6,379 nucleotides of DNA from Candidatus Cloacimonadota bacterium. GTDB taxonomy: Bacteria > Cloacimonadota > Cloacimonadia > Cloacimonadales > TCS61. The notes beneath the pieces were generated by a model. It was not told the DNA's origin. It saw only the letters and a program-made list of their open reading frames with translations, and ran no database searches. Position 1 is the stretch's first letter, and the number at the start of each line of letters is the position of its first letter. Where the stretch lies: the NCBI GenBank assembly GCA_027858325.1, contig JAQICU010000121.1, positions 1-6,379 of the forward strand. Reading direction: 5' to 3'. Below, piece after piece: positions 1 to 6,379 of this stretch. The position numbers were made by a program, and so were the translations under genes.

Positions 1-2093
1 CCTAAATTTTCCACACTCATATCAATATCTACGATCTCTCCATTCTCAAGTGATCCGTTCCCGTTGCCAGTTGCTGTATCATCAATAGTATAGCTTTCGA
101 ATATAACATAAGGACCACCCGGAGGAATAACTGCAACATCATCAGCATAAATTGTTTCTGTGTTAAAACCGGTAACAACCATAGTACATATTCCTGCATT
201 AAGTTCGTGAGCAATAGAGACATTTCCATTTTCATCAGAAATTCCGGAAAATACTTCACCATCCTGTGACAATGTTACCATGGCACCTTCTATTGGAGTT
301 CCGCCGGATGTTATTGTTGTAGCGAAATCTATGCCCATTAAAACTGCAGTATTAGAAAGTGAAAGCTCTTGAGGTGTATCTGTTCTTACTTGCAGTGCTG
401 CATCACCGAATATTGTCCAATGTTGCATTTCATCTAACCCGCCACTATAATCTTCTACAACCATAAGGATAGATCCGTTAAAACAGACTGCTCCATAAGT
501 TGTCTTTTGAACATCGGTAGTAATACCGTTTTGACCAGGATGAGCTGCATAATCATATCCACCAATAAGAAGATCATTGATATAGTCTTGACCTCTCATG
601 GGAGGAGCCCAACTCATATTTATAGTTGAGGCTAACATTCCAACAGCACCACCACCAGATTTATGCAGCCATGCCTCAGCAAAACATTCATTAGTTTGGA
701 AGTTTCCGTTCACACAAGCTACAGAAATAATAAATGGAAGTTTATCTCCATTTGAAAGGTTATCAACAGAAGAATTATTAAAGCCGGATGTTACCCAACT
801 TGTAGTTGAACCATGACCGCAGTAATTAATTATCGTGAGTCCTTCATTAACTGGTCCGGAAACCAGAGTTTGTGAAGGAAACTGATACGCTTCTGCTACC
901 TCAGTATAAGTAAATGGTAGAAGTTTATCATCTTTGATCACATCAATATGAACGTAGTCCGCTTCGCCATCATCTCCAATTCCTGAACCTTGTTCAGAAC
1001 CGATACCTAGGCCTTTGCTATACCAATCACCACCAAGTTCAGGTGTCTTTTCATAACCAATTGCTTTATTCACCTGTGTTGTTACCTGGTCGGCATAACT
1101 TGCAGAGAATCTTCCAACAATTAGATCCGGATAGTTATCACCACCAACCAAACATCCCAAGGTTGGATCAGTTGCTGTTCCACCTATTGTTGTTCCTGAA
1201 ATATCGTTCCAATCTCCAACAATCTGGACATAAAGGATATCATCATGACTGGAGAATTGAGAGCTTACCAGAGATGTTACATTTGTTCCTGTTGCAACCT
1301 CTTCAGCATAAACTGTAAATCCTTTTTCTCTTTTCCACTCAATGTAAGGTGCTATTGCATCAGCATCGCGAGGTGTATGAATAACAAGAATAGAACCGAA
1401 TTCATCCAATTCATGTTCAAATCTGGTTTCAGTGTAATTAATGAACACAGATCTATAAAGTGAATTCATTGCCTTTGTCATACGCTCTGATGCATTATTA
1501 ATTGGATTAATAGGAGTTGAACTATTTTCTGTTAGTTTTACGGTAACGTTTTCGAATACTCTTAAGATATTTTGTTCTGCGTTGTATTGAAAAGGATATA
1601 CATAAACAATTGAACCTCTAACATCACGAATTATGAAAGGTTCCATTGCCTCAGCTATATTTCCCGGATAGAATTCATCAACTATAGATTCATTCTTAAT
1701 TTCATAAGGAATCGAGGAAGGATCCTGATCACGATAGATAGTTCCGCGAGAAGGCAGAAGCGGATGATCAAGTTGATATTCAACATAATTATTAGCGATT
1801 ATTTCTGTTGTTACATTCTTTGTTTTAGACAGTTGTACAGCTGCATGAATGAACGGAAGTTCAGCAAATCCCGTCTTCTTTGTTGTTACACTGTTTTCAA
1901 AATTGATCGTAGAATAGGTTACACCATTTTTTGTAATCTGCTCTACGATGTAATTTTCAAGACCAAAATCTAAGTTGATCTCACCAGTTGTTGGCTGTGA
2001 AAAGCTAACATTATATCCATTCGCTGCGAATAACAATGTGCTGCTCAGAGCCAGAATCAATAATAAGGCAATATTGATTTTAATATTTTTCAT
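1..2093 (-). CDS. Secreted gingipain R-like cysteine peptidase (family C25), 3' end beyond window
   Basis: Only the first 697 codons are in the window. Residues 1-23/24 form a signal peptide: Lys-rich start, Leu/Ile core, LFA-A cleavage site. Residues about 25-215 look like a gingipain-type propeptide. Residues about 232-570 are the C25 catalytic domain. Its key motifs are NYCGHGS with the predicted catalytic His427, ISVACVNGNF with the nucleophile Cys460, ASTINMSWAPPMRGQD with Trp495, and the closing WTIFGDAALQVRT. From memory these match Arg-gingipain RgpB almost word for word, including the 33-residue His-Cys spacing. Asp379 lies 48 residues before the His, as Asp163 of RgpB does, which suggests cleavage after Arg. 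Residues about 575-658 are the Ig-like domain that follows C25 domains. From about 660 a CARDB-like module begins and is cut by the window edge. The start is supported by GGAGG five bases upstream. The enzyme should act outside the cytoplasm. The family call is firm; the substrate is unknown. Confidence 0.93.
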   Translation of the reverse strand, partial: MKNIKINIALLLILALSSTLLFAANGYNVSFSQPTTGEINLDFGLENYIVEQITKNGVTYSTINFENSVTTKKTGFAELPFIHAAVQLSKTKNVTTEIIANNYVEYQLDHPLLPSRGTIYRDQDPSSIPYEIKNESIVDEFYPGNIAEAMEPFIIRDVRGSIVYVYPFQYNAEQNILRVFENVTVKLTENSSTPINPINNASERMTKAMNSLYRSVFINYTETRFEHELDEFGSILVIHTPRDADAIAPYIEWKREKGFTVYAEEVATGTNVTSLVSSQFSSHDDILYVQIVGDWNDISGTTIGGTATDPTLGCLVGGDNYPDLIVGRFSASYADQVTTQVNKAIGYEKTPELGGDWYSKGLGIGSEQGSGIGDDGEADYVHIDVIKDDKLLPFTYTEVAEAYQFPSQTLVSGPVNEGLTIINYCGHGSTTSWVTSGFNNSSVDNLSNGDKLPFIISVACVNGNFQTNECFAEAWLHKSGGGAVGMLASTINMSWAPPMRGQDYINDLLIGGYDYAAHPGQNGITTDVQKTTYGAVCFNGSILMVVEDYSGGLDEMQHWTIFGDAALQVRTDTPQELSLSNTAVLMGIDFATTITSGGTPIEGAMVTLSQDGEVFSGISDENGNVSIAHELNAGICTMVVTGFNTETIYADDVAVIPPGGPYVIFESYTIDDTATGNGNGSLENGEIVDIDMSVENL

Positions 2094-2096
2094 AAT

Positions 2097-2103
2097 CTCC
2101 TCC
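2097..2103 (-). promoter_or_regulatory. Ribosome binding site of the second C25 gene, in the intergenic gap
   Basis: GGAGGAG occupies nearly half of the 15-base gap between the two peptidase genes and puts GGAGG five bases before the ATG at 2093. No room remains for a promoter or terminator, which supports co-transcription of the two peptidases. Confidence 0.85.
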
Positions 2104-2108
2104 ACGAG

Positions 2109-5100
2109 TTATTTTAATAAAATTACTTTTTTAACGCTTGTGTATCTTCCACCGTCATTTCTATCAGCAGAATCAAATCTGGAAAAATAAACTCCACTTG
2201 ATACACTTTTCCCGGATTCATCAGTGCCATTCCAAACAACAGAATGATATCCTGCCTGCATATCTTCCTCAACCAATGTTTTTACTCTTTGTCCACGGAT
2301 ATTGTAGATCATTAGAGAGACTTTTGAATCAGCTTTCAAACTGAACATAATATTTGTAGTAGGATTAAATGGATTTGGATAATTGCCGTTTAATTCTGTC
2401 ACAATTGGCAGATTACCGTTTATTCCTGTTGCGGTTACATTAAGAATTATGGGTACAGTTGTCTCTTCTCCAAATCCGTCTTCTATCAACATAGAACTGG
2501 TGTATTGCCCTGCTTCAAGTCCATTAGTATCAAAGCTTAATGTTATTTCGTCCATTTCATTGGAAGCTAAACTGCCGCTTGCAGGATCTATTTCCAACCA
2601 CTCAGGTGATTCCACTAAAGTGATAGTATAATTTAATATTTCGCCACCAATGTTTGTTAATTCAATTATCTCATTGCTTGTTTGATTCATACCTAATTCT
2701 ATATTCACAAAAGTTGGATTCACATTAATAATCGGGGGTGAAGTTATGCTAAGTGCTGGGAAAATTATATAATCAACCCAACCGCAATCGCTGCCGTTAC
2801 TCACGTAGCCATCTTTGTAATATTCCCACTCAAAAGTATGAACACCGGCAGAAACAGGATAAGAATTTTCGCTCCAAGTTACTTCTCCATCCCATCTTCC
2901 TTGTTCAACTCCGTCGATGAGGAAATGTAAATAATCAAAATCGTCGTTTGGATCATTTTCGCAAGAAACTCTTTTCCAAAAACTGATATCTCCATTGGAA
3001 ATGACATCTACTTCGATAATTAACGAAGATGTTTCCCAAGAACCGATATTACCAGATTTTGTTCCGAATGAACCTTCATGAGCTTCGTTGGATATTGACC
3101 AGTCAGCATTTCCAGCAAATTCCCATGGGAAGGCAGTGAAGTCACCGCTTTCAAAGTCTTCAACAAATATGCTAACTAATTTTGAGAAAGAAGTGTTAAA
3201 ACTGTAGGAACCTGAAACGATAGACAATTCGAAAGTTACATTTGTTCCTAATGGTATAGCAGGATCAGCAGAGATCTCAAAAACTGCATTAGTATTATTC
3301 TGTGCAGCAATTTGATCAAGATCAAGAAAGTCATCTTCAATAACTATATCACTATTGTCACAAGTTAGTTGAACAAAAGTTGTTGGAGAATTTGCATGAC
3401 CGTTGTTCTCTACAGAAATAATAAGATTTGCATCTTCTCCCGGATCAATGACCCCATTGTTGTTACCGGAAACATCATTGATGATAAATGAATCTGAGAA
3501 TAATTCCGGAGCATTAACCGTCATATTGAATGTAGATGTCCAATCACTCTGGGCTACACCAGAAGCAACGATCGTGAACATTACATTATGTTGGTCTGGT
3601 ACATCATCTGCAATATCTATTGCATAGGCATCTGGAACCGTTACAACCTGTTGAGCTAACATATCACCAAAAGTACTGCTATCATCTGTGATTGTTATAT
3701 AATCATCTTCAGCAGAAAGAACTGCAGTTACACCGTCCGCTGTTTCGGTTCCCACATTTTGAAGAGACATATCAAATGTAATGCTTTCATCGAAATCAGG
3801 TAGAGAATTTCCATTTCCTAATATGTCATTAACGCTATATGATTCAAGAATTACATACGGTTCATTAGAAATAATAAGTAATTCAGATTCATAGCGGTTT
3901 CTATTATGTGCTATAATGGAAACTGAAATTAATTCAGGTGTAATAACAGGTTCAAAAAACTCAATTGTTGCGTTTCCACTGGCATCGGCAATACCGTTTC
4001 CAATGATCTCTCCATTTTGAATAAGTCCAATACGTGCATAAGGTGCATCAGTTTGGAAATTGATTTCCGAAGTTCCCAATGGAATGCTTGGTTGGAAAGT
4101 AGCTATAATATCTTCTGGAATTGCTGTCCAAACATCCAGAGATGGATCTCCAAATAAAATAAGTTCATAATATACCCATCTAATATTGTCATCTGCGCAC
4201 TGGGCAGCGTTATCTTCTTTAGAATCCGCATTCATCGGTCCAACTTGAGTAATATCTTCTCCAAATAATGCATCGAAGAATTCTCTATCCATTAATTGGG
4301 AACTGGAATTTGTGCCACCCGGCATATACCAGCCATAACGTGAATTTCCAACAAAAACTGCACAACCGTTTTCAATAGTGGTAAATTTTTCTGCAATACA
4401 ATCCTGCTCAAAAGCTGCAGGTAAACAGCCCTGACTGTAAATAATAAAATAATTATGATTTATACCGTTTACGGTAATATTGGTGTTGGTTACATTAGAA
4501 TTGTATATCTTCATATTATATTGAACATCTGAATGTCCCAAATGGTTAAGCAAGTTAATGCCATTATTTATTTTAGTAAATAGTTGGCTGGAATTCCAAT
4601 ATCCATCCATGTCATAAAGAGTATCATTAGTGAAATTTGCAGGAAGTCCGGCAGTTGAATAGCCGTTGAAGTATCCTCCTGTAACAATCTCATTTTTGTA
4701 GACTCCACCATTTGTTTGCGGAGCATTATTCAACTCTTCGCCAACCATTAATGATTTTTCCAGATCAGTAATAACAGGATTATCCTGATACATCATCTGT
4801 TTATTAATAGCAGCGGAGAATTCTGTAGAGTTTCCTGCAGAGATCCTTCCAAGATATACTTCACTGTAATAATCAGCTTCAACATGTTCACCCCATTTAT
4901 TGTCTCCATTCACATTCCAATCAGGTCCTGTACCAGTACCAATTCTATCTAAACCAGAAAAGTAAAGGTCGGAAGGAATATTGTAATCTTCTGTGCCATA
5001 GGAATTAACCCAGAAGCCTCTATAGGGAACTATAGATGTGTCTCCACCAAGAAGTATGTATTCTGCTCCCATGGTTGTATATGCATCAATAATAAAATTC

Positions 5101-5909
5101 CTGACCTTTTCACTATTATCAGCTCCGGTGTATTCAGTATAGATTTCGTCAGTTGTTTTTAAGAATACATTATATCCCTGTGCGATCTTGAATTCTACAA
5201 AATCAGTAAAATCGGATTCATAAGTAGAGTTAGTGATAATGATGTAATCATAAATGATTTCACGATTTCTGTTCGATGCAGGATAAGATGATATTTCTTC
5301 AGGGTTGCAAACAAGTTGCTTTACTCTGTTTTTAGTTGAGACATCATCACGATAGAAATTTTGGAAAGATGAGGCTGCTTGCAGTGTTTGTTTTGTCTCT
5401 ATAGAAATAGAGATAGAAGTATAATAAAGTAATTCTTTAGTTACTGGGTTATATTGTACCGGAAATATATTCAAAAGTGCAATCGAGTGCCCACGAAGAT
5501 ATTGTGTAGTAACTTCAGAAACTAATTCAGCAGGATAAAACTCATCTTTAGAATATATATCATTTGCAGGTTCTACAAATGATATTTCACCTTCATAGCT
5601 TATTGGATATGGTTTCTGACGTGGATAAACATTATATGTACCAGTTAGAGACTCGGCTCTTTGATAACTAACCTCAACACTTATCGCTTCTTCACCTGCT
5701 GGGATAACGATTTGAACTGGCAAGACAGGAAGTTCTGGATGTCCCGGTTCATAATTGTATGAAAGTTCTTCCATTGTGATCCTATCATAATTATTAATTT
5801 TGCTAATTGTTGGTTCATTAAAAGTAAATTCCTTTTGAATAATAGTTGCGGAAAGAACTGTAGTAATCATTGCAAGGCTAACTAAAATAAATATTAATCT
5901 CATTCTCAT
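2109..5909 (-). CDS. Multidomain secreted C25 (gingipain-family) cysteine peptidase with C-terminal sorting-like tail
   Basis: This is a complete gene of 1266 residues. Residues 1-21 are a signal peptide ending VLSA. Residues about 22-205 resemble a C25 propeptide. Residues about 220-595 are the catalytic domain: LLGGD (286-290) and VYLGR (351-355) are typical C25 strands, the predicted catalytic pair is His459 (LLNHLGHSD) and Cys495 (YSQGCLPAAF), Trp527 matches the pocket-lid Trp, and FGDPSLDVWT closes the domain. An Ig-like domain (about 600-680) follows, then two CARDB-like modules (about 684-798 and 800-912). Next come a MAM/jelly-roll-like module (about 916-1050), a BACON/Ig-like module (about 1058-1160), and an FlgD-Ig/type A sorting-like tail (1171-1266) with NYPNPFNPTT and terminal KKVILLK. 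The predicted role is an exported, probably surface-bound or released endopeptidase. The pocket Asp that gives Arg-gingipain its specificity appears to be Gly402, so specificity is open. Start codon 5909 has GGAG seven bases upstream; a second ATG at 5903 is spaced less well. It is the first gene of a probable two-gene operon. Confidence 0.94.
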   Translation of the reverse strand: MRMRLIFILVSLAMITTVLSATIIQKEFTFNEPTISKINNYDRITMEELSYNYEPGHPELPVLPVQIVIPAGEEAISVEVSYQRAESLTGTYNVYPRQKPYPISYEGEISFVEPANDIYSKDEFYPAELVSEVTTQYLRGHSIALLNIFPVQYNPVTKELLYYTSISISIETKQTLQAASSFQNFYRDDVSTKNRVKQLVCNPEEISSYPASNRNREIIYDYIIITNSTYESDFTDFVEFKIAQGYNVFLKTTDEIYTEYTGADNSEKVRNFIIDAYTTMGAEYILLGGDTSIVPYRGFWVNSYGTEDYNIPSDLYFSGLDRIGTGTGPDWNVNGDNKWGEHVEADYYSEVYLGRISAGNSTEFSAAINKQMMYQDNPVITDLEKSLMVGEELNNAPQTNGGVYKNEIVTGGYFNGYSTAGLPANFTNDTLYDMDGYWNSSQLFTKINNGINLLNHLGHSDVQYNMKIYNSNVTNTNITVNGINHNYFIIYSQGCLPAAFEQDCIAEKFTTIENGCAVFVGNSRYGWYMPGGTNSSSQLMDREFFDALFGEDITQVGPMNADSKEDNAAQCADDNIRWVYYELILFGDPSLDVWTAIPEDIIATFQPSIPLGTSEINFQTDAPYARIGLIQNGEIIGNGIADASGNATIEFFEPVITPELISVSIIAHNRNRYESELLIISNEPYVILESYSVNDILGNGNSLPDFDESITFDMSLQNVGTETADGVTAVLSAEDDYITITDDSSTFGDMLAQQVVTVPDAYAIDIADDVPDQHNVMFTIVASGVAQSDWTSTFNMTVNAPELFSDSFIINDVSGNNNGVIDPGEDANLIISVENNGHANSPTTFVQLTCDNSDIVIEDDFLDLDQIAAQNNTNAVFEISADPAIPLGTNVTFELSIVSGSYSFNTSFSKLVSIFVEDFESGDFTAFPWEFAGNADWSISNEAHEGSFGTKSGNIGSWETSSLIIEVDVISNGDISFWKRVSCENDPNDDFDYLHFLIDGVEQGRWDGEVTWSENSYPVSAGVHTFEWEYYKDGYVSNGSDCGWVDYIIFPALSITSPPIINVNPTFVNIELGMNQTSNEIIELTNIGGEILNYTITLVESPEWLEIDPASGSLASNEMDEITLSFDTNGLEAGQYTSSMLIEDGFGEETTVPIILNVTATGINGNLPIVTELNGNYPNPFNPTTNIMFSLKADSKVSLMIYNIRGQRVKTLVEEDMQAGYHSVVWNGTDESGKSVSSGVYFSRFDSADRNDGGRYTSVKKVILLK
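2112..2399 (-). repeat. Sorting-tail coding repeat, copy 1 (C-terminus of the complete C25 gene)
   Basis: The last 96 codons of the peptidase, from the TEL before NYPNPF to the final Lys, are paralogous to 6065-6346. Protein identity is about three-quarters, with a two-residue length difference just before YTSVKK. DNA similarity is high, with runs of about 20 identical bases (for example over the codons for QAGYHS). It is a shared protein domain rather than a mobile repeat. Confidence 0.85.
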
Positions 5910-5916
5910 TTTTTAA

Positions 5917-5920
5917 CTCC
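5917..5920 (-). promoter_or_regulatory. Ribosome binding site of the first C25 gene
   Basis: GGAG lies seven bases before the ATG at 5909. The alternative in-frame ATG at 5903 would have a 13-base spacer, so this site favours 5909 as the start. Confidence 0.75.
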
Positions 5921-5934
5921 TAATATAATTTACG

Positions 5935-5964
5935 TTTATATTATATATGCAATAAGAGTTCCAA
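5935..5964 (-). promoter_or_regulatory. Possible promoter for the C25 peptidase pair
   Basis: The stretch between the terminator and the first peptidase gene is almost all A and T. On the minus strand it holds TTGGAA (5959-5964) and, 18 bases on, TATAAA (5935-5940). A perfect TATAAT (5940-5945) overlaps but sits only 13 bases from the same -35-like box. The position, after a terminator and 25-30 bases before the start codon, favours a promoter here. The exact boxes are uncertain because AT-rich DNA yields such matches by chance, and the sigma factor preferences of this lineage are unknown. Confidence 0.35.
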
Positions 5965-5985
5965 AAATAAATATTAATATATAAT

Positions 5986-6020
5986 AAAAAGCCCTGTTTG
6001 ACAGTTGCCAAACAGGACTT
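5986..6020 (-). terminator. Rho-independent terminator after the right-hand gene
   Basis: Read on the minus strand, an uninterrupted 8-bp stem (CCTGTTTG with CAAACAGG) closes an 8-base loop. It extends through a U-G wobble and an AAG/CTT pairing to 12 bp. The stem runs directly into a T tract (GGGCTTTTTATTAT). The T tract lies on the minus-strand side only, so it terminates the gene ending at 6062. It separates that gene from the promoter region of the peptidase pair. Confidence 0.88.
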
Positions 6021-6024
6021 AAAA

Positions 6025-6053
6025 TTTATCTAATCACTCAAGAGTGATATAAA
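6025..6053 (-). other. Small stem-loop in the 3' untranslated region
   Basis: ATCACT and AGTGAT form a perfect 6-bp stem around a 4-base CTTG loop on the minus strand (6033-6048). Flanking TTTAT and ATAAA can add five A-T pairs across a three-base bulge. It lies between the stop codon at 6062 and the terminator and has no T tract of its own. It may be a 3' end stabiliser or only an incidental inverted repeat; no function can be assigned. Confidence 0.5.
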
Positions 6054-6061
6054 TGAACGAT

Positions 6062-6379
6062 TTATTTCAATAGGATCATTTTCTTAACACTTGTATAATC
6101 ACCAAGTTTGTTAGCTGCATCAAATCCGCTGAAATATATTCCACTCGATACGCTCTTACCATTATCATCTCTTCCGTCCCAGACTATGGAATGATATCCT
6201 GCCTGCATATTATCTGCAACCAGTGTTTTCACTTTATGCCCACGAACATTGTAAATTATAAGTGATACTTTAGAATCAGCTTTCAGACTGAAATTAACAT
6301 TGGTGGTAGGGTTGAATGGATTCGGATAGTTACCGGTGAGTTCTGTGGTAACAGGGATAACAACTTCATTTACATTGGT
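6062..6379 (-). CDS. C-terminal end of a secreted protein with FlgD-Ig/type A sorting-like tail (5' part beyond window)
   Basis: Only the last 105 codons and the TAA stop are visible. After a short linker (residues 1-11 of the fragment), the rest is one beta-sandwich tail: TELTGNYPNP at fragment residues 12-21, FNPTT, then the strands SLIIYNVRG, VKTLV, GYHSIVWDG and SSGIYFSGF, and the end KKMILLK. About three-quarters of its residues match the tail of the downstream C25 peptidase. Such tails are annotated as FlgD Ig-like or Por-secretion/T9SS type A domains and mark proteins for export and surface attachment or release in FCB-group bacteria. The catalytic or binding part lies outside the window, so the function of the whole protein cannot be told. 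It could be another peptidase, but nothing here shows that. A stem-loop and a strong terminator follow its stop codon, so it appears to end its own transcript rather than read into the peptidase pair. Confidence 0.9.
   Translation of the reverse strand, partial: TNVNEVVIPVTTELTGNYPNPFNPTTNVNFSLKADSKVSLIIYNVRGHKVKTLVADNMQAGYHSIVWDGRDDNGKSVSSGIYFSGFDAANKLGDYTSVKKMILLK
6065..6346 (-). repeat. Sorting-tail coding repeat, copy 2 (C-terminus of the right-hand gene)
   Basis: This copy has the same orientation and module boundaries as 2112-2399. It runs from TEL through NYPNPFNPTT to KKMILLK and the stop. Most differences are conservative replacements (Ile/Val, Lys/Arg, Asp/Asn), which indicates selection on the protein domain. 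Confidence 0.85.

Noticed and set aside
29..262. A 77-codon minus-strand open frame overlapping the downstream peptidase
   Set aside because: It is in a different frame inside a coding region with clear domain homology (the Ig-like and CARDB-like modules). Its Leu/Met-rich translation is a frame artefact.
598..3627. Several plus-strand open frames of about 68-91 codons
   Set aside because: They lie wholly or almost wholly opposite the two peptidase genes, lack convincing ribosome binding sites and give compositionally odd proteins, so they are shadows of the real genes.
5901..5903. Alternative ATG start two codons into the first peptidase
   Set aside because: The Shine-Dalgarno spacing is 13 bases instead of 7. 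The signal peptide would remain either way.
5993..6016. Terminator also acting on the plus strand
   Set aside because: The plus-strand stem is followed by ACTTAAAATTT rather than a T tract, and one pair becomes a C-A mismatch. No plus-strand gene approaches it.
6025..6053. Riboswitch or small RNA in the 3' region
   Set aside because: It is a single short stem with no recognisable conserved core and too little sequence for a ligand-binding fold.
2112..6346. The repeated tail as a mobile element or long direct repeat
   Set aside because: The similarity stops at the protein domain boundaries and the stop codons. There are no terminal inverted repeats, target duplications or transposase.

Overview
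The window is AT-rich bacterial DNA. All of its genes lie on the minus strand and encode large secreted proteins. Three genes are present. The first is the 3' end of a protein that runs off the right edge (6062-6379). The second is a complete 1266-residue secreted peptidase of the gingipain family, MEROPS C25 (2109-5909). The third is a second C25 peptidase that begins 15 bases after the first one stops and runs off the left edge (1-2093).

The organism is probably from the Fibrobacterota-Chlorobiota-Bacteroidota (FCB) supergroup. Both visible C-termini carry the NYPNPFNPTT motif followed by an FlgD-Ig/type A sorting-tail-like domain ending in ILLK. Large modular C25 proteins with such tails are common in Cloacimonadota-like and related FCB lineages. 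This placement is inference from protein style; the window holds no marker gene.

Read in the direction of transcription (right to left), the layout is as follows. The tail of an unknown secreted protein ends at 6062. A small stem-loop follows, then a strong rho-independent terminator at 5986-6020. The next roughly 70 bases are very AT-rich and contain a possible promoter, then a Shine-Dalgarno site and the first C25 gene. Its stop codon is 15 bases from the start of the second C25 gene, whose Shine-Dalgarno fills that gap, so the two peptidases are very probably one transcription unit.

The two peptidases are not simple duplicates. The downstream one matches Porphyromonas Arg-gingipain closely around the active site: His427 and Cys460 have the same 33-residue spacing, and an Asp falls at the expected position of the Arg-selecting pocket residue. 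The upstream one keeps the His/Cys pair (His459, Cys495) but has Gly at that pocket position, a longer His-Cys spacing and an EF-hand-like loop in the catalytic domain. The likely picture is a co-expressed pair of exported cysteine peptidases with different cleavage preference. No secretion machinery, mobile element, CRISPR array or stable RNA gene is visible.
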